Positions 6,886-15,513 of a stretch of DNA of 64,000 nucleotides are shown here, in pieces. This DNA is from Paucibacter sp. KBW04 (lineage in GTDB: Bacteria > Pseudomonadota > Gammaproteobacteria > Burkholderiales > Burkholderiaceae_C): the NCBI RefSeq assembly GCF_003852425.1, contig NZ_QAJN01000012.1, positions 120,009-184,008 of the forward strand, in the 5' to 3' direction. A program made the position numbers and the translations under genes. Numbering within the stretch: position 1 is the first letter of the stretch; each line of letters begins with the position of its first letter. Under the pieces are notes generated by a model, which saw nothing but the letters and a program-made list of their open reading frames with translations, was not told the DNA's origin and ran no database searches.

Positions 6886-8027
6886 ATGCCCAGCTTGTAA
6901 AACATGATGGTCAGCATAGAAGCGGTCACCACGATCAACAAGATGCCGGTCACCACGGCCGAGGTGGCAGCCTCGCCAACGGCCTGCGCGCTGCGCCCGC
7001 ACTGCATGCCGCGCAAGCAGCCCGACAAGCCCACCATCGCACCATAGACCCCGCCCTTGAGCAGGCCGACCCAGAAGTCGGTCAAGGTCAGCACCTCCAG
7101 GGTTTGATGGAAGTAGGCCGTGGCGTCCAGGCCAAACACCAGCACCACCACCAAGGCCCCGGCCAGAATGCCCATCACGCTGGAGTAGATAGTCAGCAAG
7201 GGCGTCATGCACAGCAGGGCCAGCACGCGCGGCAGCACCAGAAACTGCATGGGTGCCAGGCCCGCGGTGCGGTAAGCATCGATCTCCTCATTCACCTGCA
7301 TGGTGCCCAGCTGGGCGGCAAAAGCCGCACCCGAGCGACCGGCGATGACGATGCCCGTCATCAGCGCGCCAATCTCGCGCACCATGCCAATGCCCACCAG
7401 ATCGGCGATATAGATTTGCGCGCCGAACATGGCCAGCTGGGCCGCGCCCATATAGGCCAGGATCAGACCGACCAGAAAGCTGATCAGGGACACGATGCCC
7501 AGGGCCTGCGGCCCCACTTGCTCAACGACGGCCCAGAAGTCGCGGGCTCGAAATGCGCCACGCCCCCGCAGACATTGCAGGCCGGCCAGCAGCAGCTCGC
7601 CCACAAAGCGGGCGAAGGCTTGCAAATCGCCCCATAAATTCAGTGTGGCCAGACCCAGGCTGTGCAGCCAGCCGAACTGGCCTTGGCTTTGCGCCTCGGG
7701 CGGCTGGCCTTGTTGGGCCAGCTCCAGCAGGCGGCGCAAGCCCTGGGGCAGGGCGGAGAGGTCAAGCTGGGCACCCTGGGCTTGCAGCTGCAGGCTCAGG
7801 CGATTCAGCAGCATGGCAAAGGCGCTGTCCCAGGCGCTGACGGCGCTGGCGTCCAGGGTGATCCGCGGCGGCTTGGCTAGGCTGGGCAAGGGCCCGGCCA
7901 GGGTCAGCAGTTCAGCGGCGCTGGGCAGCCTGTCTTTCAGGCACCAGGAGCCTTGGAACACCCAGCGTTGGCCCGGCTCGGCCGAGCCGGGCGGAGCTGC
8001 TGCTGGGATGACATGAAATCGCTCCAT
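6882..8027 (-). CDS. MlaE-family permease with N-terminal STAS-like domain
   Basis: A 381-residue inner-membrane permease and first gene of the lipid-transport operon. Residues about 1-100 form a soluble STAS/MlaB-like domain (PRITLDASAVSAWDSAFAML). The rest is an MlaE domain with about five membrane helices and family phrases such as EIGALMTGIVIAGRSGAAFAAQLGTM and NEEIDAYRTAGL. I use the ATG at 8027 (MERFHVIP), since the upstream extension would overlap the divergent gene at 8142. The fusion removes the need for a separate MlaB. Confidence 0.9.
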   Translation of the reverse strand: MERFHVIPAAAPPGSAEPGQRWVFQGSWCLKDRLPSAAELLTLAGPLPSLAKPPRITLDASAVSAWDSAFAMLLNRLSLQLQAQGAQLDLSALPQGLRRLLELAQQGQPPEAQSQGQFGWLHSLGLATLNLWGDLQAFARFVGELLLAGLQCLRGRGAFRARDFWAVVEQVGPQALGIVSLISFLVGLILAYMGAAQLAMFGAQIYIADLVGIGMVREIGALMTGIVIAGRSGAAFAAQLGTMQVNEEIDAYRTAGLAPMQFLVLPRVLALLCMTPLLTIYSSVMGILAGALVVVLVFGLDATAYFHQTLEVLTLTDFWVGLLKGGVYGAMVGLSGCLRGMQCGRSAQAVGEAATSAVVTGILLIVVTASMLTIMFYKLGI

Positions 8028-8141
8028 GCCTGAGTCATTCGTCGTTGGGATGTGTTTGAGTGTCGCATGGGCTTTGCCCTGTGTTGGGGTCTGTGTTCCT
8101 GCGGGTACATTGGGCTCTACCACTCTTGAGTCGATGAAGCC

Positions 8142-8981
8142 GTGAGCACCTCTTCCAGGCCTTTCCTCCACCTGCTGATCATCGATCCGCAAAACGATTT
8201 CTGCGATCTGCCCCCGGCCCGCTGTGCGCCGGGCCACAGCCCCGCCTTGCCGGTGAGCGGCGCCGATGCCGATATGCAGCGCTTAGGCGCTCTGATCGCG
8301 GCCGCGCAAGCGCGCATCGATGCCATCACCCTTACGCTGGACTCGCATCACCGCCTGGACATCGCGCATCCAGCCTTCTGGCAAGACCGCGACGGGGGTC
8401 AGGTCTTGCCCTTCACCCAGATCACGGCGGCCGCCTTGCGGGCCGGGCAGTTCCGCCCACGCTTGCCTGAGCATGGACCACGCGCCCAGGCCTATCTGGA
8501 CGCCTTGGAGGCCACGGGCCGCTACACCTTGATGGTCTGGCCCGTGCATTGCGAGATCGGCACTTGGGGCCATGCGGTTCATGACAGCGTGCATGCCGCC
8601 TATCAAGCCTGGGAAGAACAGCGGCAGCGCTCGGTCCACAAGCTCTTGAAGGGCAGCAACCCCTGGACCGAGCATTACAGCGCCTTGCAGGCCGAGGTGC
8701 CCGATGCGAAGGACCCGGCCAGCCAGCTCAACCGTGAGCTGCTGAATCAGCTGGCCCAGGCCGATGAGATATGGGTGGCGGGCGAAGCCTCCAGCCACTG
8801 CGTGCGGGCCACGGTGGAGCATCTGCTCCAGCATCTGCCGCAGCCGCTTCTGCCGCGCATCAGCCTACTCACCGATTGCATGAGTCCGGTCGCGGGCTTT
8901 GAGGCCCAGCAAGCCGAGTTCTTCGCCGCCATGCGCTCGCGTGGCCTGCAATTGCTCAGCAGCAGCGAGGCCATGCGATGA
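8142..8981 (+). CDS. Nicotinamidase-like cysteine hydrolase
   Basis: A 279-residue isochorismatase-fold hydrolase, longer than PncA of E. coli (about 213). The GTG start at 8142 gives [21 protein letters not shown], where the aspartate of DPQNDF is the catalytic acid; the nucleophile cysteine is in [12 protein letters not shown] (about residue 226). Its stop overlaps the start of pncB (ATGA), so the pair should convert nicotinamide to nicotinate and then to nicotinate mononucleotide. The substrate is inferred from that coupling. It contains one copy of the 12-mer GGTCAGGTCTTG. Confidence 0.85.
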   Translation: MSTSSRPFLHLLIIDPQNDFCDLPPARCAPGHSPALPVSGADADMQRLGALIAAAQARIDAITLTLDSHHRLDIAHPAFWQDRDGGQVLPFTQITAAALRAGQFRPRLPEHGPRAQAYLDALEATGRYTLMVWPVHCEIGTWGHAVHDSVHAAYQAWEEQRQRSVHKLLKGSNPWTEHYSALQAEVPDAKDPASQLNRELLNQLAQADEIWVAGEASSHCVRATVEHLLQHLPQPLLPRISLLTDCMSPVAGFEAQQAEFFAAMRSRGLQLLSSSEAMR

Positions 8982-10195
8982 AGCCGCCCGTGATCAGCAG
9001 CTTGCTGGAGACCGATCTCTACAAGTTCACCATGTGGCAGACCATGCTGCACCGCCACCCGCAGGCGCAGGCGGAGTACCGCTTTGTCTGCCGCAACCGC
9101 CCGGAGTTTCCGCTGGCCGAGCTGCTGCCCGAGCTGGAGCGGGAGTTGGATGCCTTGTGCAGCCTCAGCTTCAAGCCGGAGGACTTGCGTTTTTTAGCCG
9201 GCCTGCGCTTCATAAAGTCGGACTTCATCGACTTCCTGCGCATCTTTCGCTTCCAGCGGGATTTCATCGAGATCGGCTTGGGCGAACCGGGCGAGGGGCA
9301 AGACCTGACCCCCAGCCTCAGCATCATCGCGCGTGGCCCGCAGGTGCATGTGATGGGCTTCGAGATCTTTGTGCTGGCCATCGTCAACGAGCTGTACTTC
9401 CGCCGCTTCGAGCAGGCCCCGGCCTTGAGCACTGGCCGCGCACGTTTGCAGACCAAGATCGCCCAGCTGCGGGCCTTCGAGCAAGAGCCCCCGCGCAGCC
9501 ACCCCTTCGAGGTGTTTGACTTCGGCGTGCGGCGGCGCTTCTCCGGCGCTTGGCAGCGCGAGGTGGTGTCCACGCTCAAGCAAGAGCTGCCGCAGTTCTT
9601 CAAGGGCACCTCCAATGTGCTCTTGGCTCGCGACCTCGACCTGGTGCCGATTGGCACCATGGCGCATGAGTATCTGCAGAGCTACCAGGCCACCGGCGTG
9701 CGCCTGCGCGACCATCAGAAAGCGGCGCTGGAGGACTGGGTGCAGGAGTACCGCGGCGATCTGGGCGTGGCCCTGACCGATGTGGTGGGCATGGATGCCT
9801 TCCTGGCCGATTTCGACCTCTACTTCGCCAAGCTTTTCGACGGCCTGCGCCACGACAGCGGCGACCCCTATGTCTGGGGCGAGAAGGCCTTGGCCCACTA
9901 TGCCAAGCTGCGTATCGACGCCCACACCAAGCGCCTGGTCTTCTCCGACGGCCTGGACGTGCCGGCCGCCCTGGCGCTTTACCGCCACTTTGCCGACCGC
10001 ACCCAGCTGGGCTTTGGCATCGGCACCAATTTCTCCAACGATATGGGCCTGACCCCGCTCCATATCGTGATGAAGCTGACCCACTGCAATGGCCAGCCGG
10101 TGGCCAAGCTGAGCGACAGCCCCGGCAAGACTTTGTGTGATGACCAGACCTTTCTGGCCTATCTGCGTCAGGTTTTCAGCATCGCTGCGCCCTGA
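8978..10195 (+). CDS. pncB: Nicotinate phosphoribosyltransferase
   Basis: A 405-residue enzyme joining nicotinate and PRPP to nicotinate mononucleotide in the Preiss-Handler NAD salvage route. The family start [21 protein letters not shown] is present, as are [10 protein letters not shown], the loop with the regulatory histidine region ([15 protein letters not shown]), [25 protein letters not shown] and the terminal [11 protein letters not shown] with LSDSPGKT. Length is normal. It is translationally coupled to the nicotinamidase-like gene. Confidence 0.96.
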   Translation: MKPPVISSLLETDLYKFTMWQTMLHRHPQAQAEYRFVCRNRPEFPLAELLPELERELDALCSLSFKPEDLRFLAGLRFIKSDFIDFLRIFRFQRDFIEIGLGEPGEGQDLTPSLSIIARGPQVHVMGFEIFVLAIVNELYFRRFEQAPALSTGRARLQTKIAQLRAFEQEPPRSHPFEVFDFGVRRRFSGAWQREVVSTLKQELPQFFKGTSNVLLARDLDLVPIGTMAHEYLQSYQATGVRLRDHQKAALEDWVQEYRGDLGVALTDVVGMDAFLADFDLYFAKLFDGLRHDSGDPYVWGEKALAHYAKLRIDAHTKRLVFSDGLDVPAALALYRHFADRTQLGFGIGTNFSNDMGLTPLHIVMKLTHCNGQPVAKLSDSPGKTLCDDQTFLAYLRQVFSIAAP

Positions 10196-10254
10196 GTGGC
10201 TGCGGCCAGCTCGCTTGGGTGCGCTTGTTTTGAATGTTAGAGTTTTGCGCCATC

Positions 10255-10950
10255 ATGGACCCCACCCCCGTCAACCGCCCCCAAGACATCGAGCCAGACC
10301 CCGAGTCCGCGCGGGCCGAGCGCGCCGTGCTTGAACCGATAGACCGCATCTCCGAAGTGCTGTTTGGCCTGCTCATGGTGCTGTCCATCACCGGCAGCCT
10401 CAGCGTGGCCAGTGCCGGGCGCGAGGATGTACGCACCATGTTGCTGGCGGCCCTGGGCTGCAACACGGCCTGGGGCTTGGTGGACGCGGTGATGTTTGTG
10501 CTGCGCAGCCTGGTGGCGCGCGGCCATCAAGCCAGTCTCTTGCGCCGGCTGCAGGCCTGCCCCGACGCGGAGCAGGCGCGGACCTTGATTCGTGCGGAAC
10601 TGGGTGATCTGGCCAAAAGTCTGAGGCCGGCCGGCTTGGATGAAATCTACCGCTGGGCCTTGCATCAGCCGCTGGATGGCGGCCCACGCCTGCGCCTGCG
10701 CGATCTGCGTGCGGCCTTGGCGGTGTTTGGCCTGGTGTTTTGCTCGACCCTGCCGGTCATCCTGCCCTTTGTCTTCATCGACCAGCTGCCGCTGGCCATG
10801 CGCTGCTCGGGGCTGATCGGCACGGCCATGCTCTTTGTCTGCGGCTATGCCTGGGCGCGCTATGCCGGGGCCAGGCCGCTGCGCTGGGGGCTGGGCATGG
10901 TCTTGCTGGGCGGGGCGATGCAGGGGGCCATCATCGGGCTGGGGGGCTGA
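10255..10950 (+). CDS. VIT1/CCC1-like integral membrane protein
   Basis: A 231-residue membrane protein. After a polar N-terminus, DRISEVLFGLLMVLSITGSLSVA and LGCNTAWGLVDAVMFVL resemble the paired helices of the VIT/CCC1 (iron/manganese) family. A soluble helical stretch (about 85-140) is followed by three C-terminal helices (FGLVFCSTLPVILPFVF; LIGTAMLFVCGYAWARY; GMVLLGGAMQGAIIGLG). The ATG at 10255 is chosen over the upstream in-frame start because it gives a normal N-terminus. Metal transport is possible but unproven. Confidence 0.75.
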   Translation: MDPTPVNRPQDIEPDPESARAERAVLEPIDRISEVLFGLLMVLSITGSLSVASAGREDVRTMLLAALGCNTAWGLVDAVMFVLRSLVARGHQASLLRRLQACPDAEQARTLIRAELGDLAKSLRPAGLDEIYRWALHQPLDGGPRLRLRDLRAALAVFGLVFCSTLPVILPFVFIDQLPLAMRCSGLIGTAMLFVCGYAWARYAGARPLRWGLGMVLLGGAMQGAIIGLGG

Positions 10951-11023
10951 GGCGGGCATAGCTTTGCTGCCGACAAACACCCCGCCCTAGGTCGAATGCC
11001 ACCTGCATTGCAGGAGAACCTTT

Positions 11024-11275
11024 ATGCCTGATGCAGTTAGTGACAGCCGACTGAGCGCGCTGTTGGCCAAGCACAGCAACCATGAAAATTTGTCGGCGGC
11101 TCAGGTCCAGATAGATGGCCTTTGCCTGCGTGGATGGACCGCGGCTTGTGCGGCACCGCAGAAGCCAGGCGAAACGACATTGGTCCAAGAGTCAGGGCGT
11201 TTGAGTGACCTTGGTAGTGAGCACATTTCCAGTGACGGCGTCCTCAATCCAAACGCTCGAGCCCTGTTTTTTTAG
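11024..11275 (+). pseudogene. Possible gene remnant with intact ribosome binding site
   Basis: An 83-codon ORF with a strong AGGAG seven bases before the ATG at 11024. The first 45 residues (MPDAVSDSRLSALLAKHSNH, then AQVQIDGLCLRGWTAACA) look protein-like. The last third runs antisense through the end of the lipoprotein gene at 11192 and has no such look. I recognise no family. It may be the preserved 5' end of a gene whose remainder was replaced when the neighbouring lower-GC block arrived, or a small hypothetical protein. Confidence 0.3.
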
Positions 11276-11695
11276 TTCTCCGCGTACAACATAACGGCCG
11301 CTACCCTCGGGCTTGAAATCAACCACACCTTCAACCGAAAAGAAGGTGCCGGCGATTTGCATGGCCATTGCTTGGATCGGGGCCCCGGTAAGTGGATGCG
11401 CACTCAATTTGAGTCGCATCGGAACGGCCGGGACCTCACGCGTGACGGTTGACTGCGTCAGTTTGAATCCTTGACCCTGGCTGGCTTGCGTCGAAGCGGT
11501 GAAGGTGTTGTGCACTGGTTTCCCATCAATCTCAACGACGGCAAAGACATTGGCCAGACTGGCAGTACGCGCCTGAACGCTGTCAGCGATTTGCGCCACT
11601 GGGCCAGCGTAGTCTTTGGGTATCGGGTTATAGGGCGTGGCACATCCAGCCAGCATGGTGAACGAAAGACAGAGGAGGATCAGCCTAGTACGCAT
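11192..11695 (-). CDS. Hypothetical lipoprotein
   Basis: A 167-residue lipoprotein with a clear signal peptide and lipobox (LCLSFTMLAGC). The mature part is beta-rich with no recognised domain and mentions of a conserved core such as FAVVEIDGKPVHNT and GSGRYVVRGELKK. It may bind or coat the outer membrane. Base composition is less GC-rich than its neighbours, as in the next lipoprotein gene, which it follows by 45 bases on the same strand, suggesting one operon. Confidence 0.75.
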   Translation of the reverse strand: MRTRLILLCLSFTMLAGCATPYNPIPKDYAGPVAQIADSVQARTASLANVFAVVEIDGKPVHNTFTASTQASQGQGFKLTQSTVTREVPAVPMRLKLSAHPLTGAPIQAMAMQIAGTFFSVEGVVDFKPEGSGRYVVRGELKKQGSSVWIEDAVTGNVLTTKVTQTP

Positions 11696-11740
11696 GTGCT
11701 TGTCGCCTGTTTCGATGAAGTTAAAGAGATGCCGCTGTAA

Positions 11741-12322
11741 TCATTTCAGCAGAGAAGGAAATTCAGGAGCGTTGACCAACTTCCCGAGCAAACCTTGTGT
11801 AGCCCCAACAAATGCATTGGCGGCATTTATGCAAGCTTCAGTTGCTTCAAAGGCACTGTCGAATTCGAAGATTTCGTGCGCAGCCATTGTTTTGCCATTT
11901 GAGGAGCGCAGCGACATCCGGATGTCCCATTCGCCCATAGTGATGGACTTGGATGATGTGAATTTCACCGATTCGACTTTTCCAAACAAGGTGACTTTGG
12001 GCGTGGATAAGGGTGCTACGAGGGCGCGGCTGGCTTTCATTTCAGCCTCCAAAGCATTCTGAATGTACTGTGCTGGTGATCGATCATTTGGCCAGGTCAG
12101 AACTTTAAGACCTCTGCAACTGGTGTCGATGGTTGAGGGTCCTTCCACGGTCGCAATGGCAATGCCAGTCGCTTGTGTTTGGGTGATCTGGGAAACGTTA
12201 GGGGTGGAGACGGAATAAAGTGGGACAGCGATTTGTGTTGCACAACCACCGAGCAGAAAGCTGGTCGCGATCAATGCGATGGCGCGGGGTGAGGCAGGCA
12301 AAGCAACGCGCGAAGAATTCAT
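11741..12322 (-). CDS. Hypothetical lipoprotein
   Basis: A 193-residue lipoprotein. Signal peptide and lipobox IATSFLLGGC are clear, followed by a region with TGIAIATVEGPSTIDTSC and a C-terminal part with EWDIRMSLRSSNGK. The general pattern of a short outer-membrane lipoprotein with a possible YajG/LptE-like fold is suggestive only. First gene of a two-gene set with the lipoprotein at 11192. Codon use is more AT-rich than the genome average here. Confidence 0.75.
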   Translation of the reverse strand: MNSSRVALPASPRAIALIATSFLLGGCATQIAVPLYSVSTPNVSQITQTQATGIAIATVEGPSTIDTSCRGLKVLTWPNDRSPAQYIQNALEAEMKASRALVAPLSTPKVTLFGKVESVKFTSSKSITMGEWDIRMSLRSSNGKTMAAHEIFEFDSAFEATEACINAANAFVGATQGLLGKLVNAPEFPSLLK

Positions 12323-12571
12323 GGCTCATCCTCTTGATTTTTTGGGGGGTACGGCCCTTGGTTGGGGGACTTTACCGATGAACAGTGTCAGTCTGCGTTG
12401 GCAGTTTCCCTGGCGGTGGCAGGTGGGCTTGTCGTCTGTAAGTTCGACCCTGTCGTGCGTCCGAAATCGCCTCGCGCTCTTCCTTACTTGCGTGCTACAA
12501 GCGAGTTTATGGGGGCTTGCAGCCGACCCTATGTTCGCCTAAGTGGCCCCTGAACCCTGAAAGGACGCCCC

Positions 12572-12955
12572 ATGTCTGCTCGCGAAATCATCTACACCTC
12601 CCAGGTGGCCACGCCGCCGCCCATGTTCAGCCAGGCGGTGAAGGCGGCTGGCTTGATTTTTGTCTCGGGCACCACGCCGACGGACGCCAAGAGTGGGGCC
12701 TTCAAGGGCCACACGATTCAGGAGCAGACCCATCAGGTCATGCGCAATATCTCGGCCATCTTGCGCTCGGCCGGCAGCTCGCTGGAGAAGGTGGTCAGCG
12801 CCACCGTCATCCTCGACGACGGCGCCGATTTCGAGGGCATGAACGAGGAATGGCTGAAGTGGTTCCCCAACAAGCCACCGGCTCGTCAGGTCACCCAGCT
12901 CTCGGTCAAGATCGAGGGCCTGAAGGTGTCGGTCGCCTGTATCGCCTTGGCCTAA
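12572..12955 (+). CDS. RidA/YjgF family protein
   Basis: A 127-residue member of the Rid (YER057c/YjgF) family, normal length. Family features are the N-terminal SQAVKAAGLIFVSGTTPTD, the helix QTHQVMRNISAILRSAGSSLEKVVSATVILDD and the C-terminal PARQVTQLSVKIEGLKVSVACIA. The arginine in PARQV corresponds to the residue that in RidA binds the carboxylate of the imine substrate, so imine deaminase activity is plausible. AAAGGA lies upstream of the ATG. It converges on the penicillin acylase gene with only 7 bases between. Confidence 0.88.
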   Translation: MSAREIIYTSQVATPPPMFSQAVKAAGLIFVSGTTPTDAKSGAFKGHTIQEQTHQVMRNISAILRSAGSSLEKVVSATVILDDGADFEGMNEEWLKWFPNKPPARQVTQLSVKIEGLKVSVACIALA

Positions 12956-12962
12956 AGCCAGG

Positions 12963-15359
12963 TTAGGGCAGGGCGTCCAGCTGGTGCAGCGGCTTGCCCG
13001 CCAGCAAGGGTGTGGCCTCGCCGCGGGCCCATGGGCCATGGCCAGCCCCGTAAAAAGGTGACATGGGGTGGCCGCTCTGGCCGCCGGGCATGGACAAGGT
13101 CGCCTGGGCCTCGCGGCCGGGTGACACCACCAGGCGTTGCGACTGGCCAAAGGCCGGCGCCGCCACATGGGGCAGATTGCTGTCGCCGCCTTGGTCCATG
13201 CCTGGCATGTCCAGGAAGTAAGCCAGGGGCGGGATGGCTTTGGACAGCACATGCTGGATCTTGCTGTGGTTGCGTTGGCCCCAGCTGGCCTCGGCCAGGG
13301 TTTGCTTGCCCGACTCGCGCATCTCTTGCGCGGCGGCATCGAGCTGGGCCAGCAGCAAGGCGTCCCAGCTGGCGAAGGCGGGCGGCAGTAGATGGGCGGG
13401 CTGTTGGTCCAGGGCCTGGCTCGCCGGGTACTCAAAGCTGCTGCGCCATTTGATGGCCTGCTTCTCGTCGCGCTGCTGCTTGCCCACAAAGGGCTCGGTC
13501 CAGGCCAGCCAGAGGGTGTCCAAGGTCTTCAGCCTTGCCGCGCGAATCAGGCGGTAGCCGGCCTGCTCGGCATCGGCCCGGCCGTTCCAGCGGCGCAGCA
13601 GCTCGGCGGCTTCGGCGTGCTGGGGGCTGGCCGTGGCGAGTTTGAGCAGGCGCTGGCCCCAGGTCTGCATGAAGCGAGCCTCGTTGTCCAGATGCAAGGC
13701 CATCAGGCTGGCCTCATCATGCTTGGGTTTTTCGCTCAGGCGATCGCGGATCTGCTGGGCCCGGGCGCCCAGATCAAAGCCGCCATCGGCGATCAGCTCG
13801 GCCGCGGCGCCGCCCAGCTGGCGGTTGTTGGCGGTCCAGAGTTGGCCGTTCTTGGGGTTCTTGATGAGGGGGTAGTCGGCGGGCGAAGTCCAGCTGTGCG
13901 CGGGTTCATCGGCGCTCTGGATGCGGGCATAGCTCTTGGCCAGACCTTGTTGGCTCCACAAACGGCCGGCCACGGTCCAGGCGATCTGGCCGCGTGAGTC
14001 GGCGATGACGATGTTCTGGTGGGGCATGCCGCTGCGCTGGGCGATGCCCAGGGCCTCGTCCACATGGCGGGCCAGCAACATGCGGTCCAGCTCCAGATTG
14101 ACGGCCTCGCCCTGGTGGGCGATCCAGCGCAGGGCATAGCGCTGGCCGTCTTGCTCGCGCAGCACCGGCGCGCCATCGAACTCCTGCAGCTCCAGCTTCA
14201 CAGCGGCCTGGCCTTTGATGGCGATGGTCTGGGTATAGGTTTTGAGCCGCTCGGGTGCGGCGTTAGCGGGCAGCTGGATCCAGTCAAACCACTGGCCGTA
14301 GGCATTGGTAAAACCCCAGGCCACCGCGCCATTGCTGCCCACCACGATGCTGGGCATGCCGGGCAGGGAGAGCCCGGCCGTGCGTTGCTCGGGCCGGCCG
14401 CCGCTGCTGGGAATCTGCAGCTGGGTGCGGAACCAAATGCTGGGCACGCCTAGGCCCAGATGCATATCGTCGGCCAGCAGGGCGCCGCCATGCTCGCTGC
14501 GGCGGCCCGCAACCGCCCAGTTATTGCTGCCGATGACTGCTTGCTCATCCGCGCTGGCTTGAAGCGTGGCGATCTGGGGCAGCGCTGCTTGCGCGACCTT
14601 GGCGCTGGCCTGGCGCAGATCCAGCTGCTCCGGCGTGGGCATCGCGGGGGGCTGGAGCTGGCTGCCATCCAGGGCCGCGTCCCAGCGGCCACCGCGTGGG
14701 TTGAGCCAGTCGAACAAGGCGTCGCCGGTCTTGGCTCGCAGCTGGGCGCGCTCGAAACCGGTATCGATGCCCGTGCCTTGCAGCATCCAGAACATCTCGA
14801 TCACCACCAGGGCCGAGTCCGCCGCCGCCCAGGGCTCGGGCTCGGCGCGCAGCAGCAGGTACTGCCAGGGTCGTAGCCGCAGGGCGGCGAGGCCGGCGTT
14901 GACGCCGCTGGCATAGGCCTCCAGCAAGGCGCGGTCGGCGGCAGGCAGCTGGGCCAGGCGCTCCTGCATGCGCTCTCGCATGCGGTGCATGCGGCGCTGC
15001 TTGTCGCGCTCCAGGGCGACGGCGCCAAACAGGGCGGACAGCTCACCGGCGGCCGAGCGACGCGTCAGGTCCATCTCAAAAAAGCGTTCCTGTGCATGCA
15101 CAAAACCGAGGCCGCGGGCCAGGTCCAGCCGGTTCTCACCTTGCACGATGACGGTGCCCAGATCGTCCCGCGCCAGGCTTAGCGGGGCTTGCAAGCCAGG
15201 CAGGGTGACCCGGCCATTGAGCTGGGGCAAGCTGGCCCGCAACAGGGCCCAGGCCAGGATGGCCAGCACCAGGGCCAAGAGCAGCAGAGCCAGCAGGCCA
15301 CGGCGCAGCCAGCGCCAGGCGGTTTTGGGTGAAGACAGGGTCGCAGGGCTTGAACTCAT
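12963..15359 (-). CDS. Penicillin acylase family protein (N-terminal nucleophile amidase)
   Basis: A 798-residue S45-family amidase precursor. The ATG at 15359 gives MSSSPATLSSPKTAWRWL followed by a hydrophobic anchor (GLLALLLLALVLAILAWALL). The alpha chain runs to about residue 275; the beta chain begins at the serine of VIGSNNWAVAGRRS, the conserved Gly-Ser autocleavage site and nucleophile. GLGVPSIWFRTQL, PGMPSIVVGSNGAVAWGFTN and the C-terminal GGQSGHPMSPFYGA are family blocks. The natural substrate may be acyl-homoserine lactones or another amide, not necessarily penicillin. Confidence 0.92.
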   Translation of the reverse strand: MSSSPATLSSPKTAWRWLRRGLLALLLLALVLAILAWALLRASLPQLNGRVTLPGLQAPLSLARDDLGTVIVQGENRLDLARGLGFVHAQERFFEMDLTRRSAAGELSALFGAVALERDKQRRMHRMRERMQERLAQLPAADRALLEAYASGVNAGLAALRLRPWQYLLLRAEPEPWAAADSALVVIEMFWMLQGTGIDTGFERAQLRAKTGDALFDWLNPRGGRWDAALDGSQLQPPAMPTPEQLDLRQASAKVAQAALPQIATLQASADEQAVIGSNNWAVAGRRSEHGGALLADDMHLGLGVPSIWFRTQLQIPSSGGRPEQRTAGLSLPGMPSIVVGSNGAVAWGFTNAYGQWFDWIQLPANAAPERLKTYTQTIAIKGQAAVKLELQEFDGAPVLREQDGQRYALRWIAHQGEAVNLELDRMLLARHVDEALGIAQRSGMPHQNIVIADSRGQIAWTVAGRLWSQQGLAKSYARIQSADEPAHSWTSPADYPLIKNPKNGQLWTANNRQLGGAAAELIADGGFDLGARAQQIRDRLSEKPKHDEASLMALHLDNEARFMQTWGQRLLKLATASPQHAEAAELLRRWNGRADAEQAGYRLIRAARLKTLDTLWLAWTEPFVGKQQRDEKQAIKWRSSFEYPASQALDQQPAHLLPPAFASWDALLLAQLDAAAQEMRESGKQTLAEASWGQRNHSKIQHVLSKAIPPLAYFLDMPGMDQGGDSNLPHVAAPAFGQSQRLVVSPGREAQATLSMPGGQSGHPMSPFYGAGHGPWARGEATPLLAGKPLHQLDALP

Positions 15360-15483
15360 GAGCAGGGCGGGCCGCAAGGCCCCGGGTCTGATGCGGCCAA
15401 GGCGCCACACCTTCTCGATTGATTGTGGCCGCGCCACAGGGCCTGCCGGCTCGGGGATTAGCCGGGGGGCGAGATGCGGCGGC

Positions 15484-15504
15484 CCAAGTCCGACAGACTC
15501 CTAG
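15484..15504. repeat. Solitary end of the palindromic element found at 28303-28471
   Basis: CCAAGTCCGACAG followed by ACTCCTAG matches the right end of the element at 28303-28471 in 20 of 21 bases. The matching GGCGG before it also agrees, then similarity stops. It lies ten bases before the patatin start, and its final TAG is the beginning of TAGAAT (15502-15507), a possible -10 box. It looks like a partial copy or relic. Confidence 0.65.
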
Positions 15505-15513
15505 AATGTCGCC

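Noticed and set aside
6886-7212. Upstream extension of the MlaF-like frame (109 extra codons)
   Set aside because: It lies within the permease gene in another frame; the ATG at 6885 has ATGA coupling and begins the ABC domain.
12279-12542. An 87-codon plus-strand ORF between the lipoprotein and RidA-like genes
   Set aside because: No ribosome binding site, overlap with the lipoprotein start, and a composition unlike a protein.
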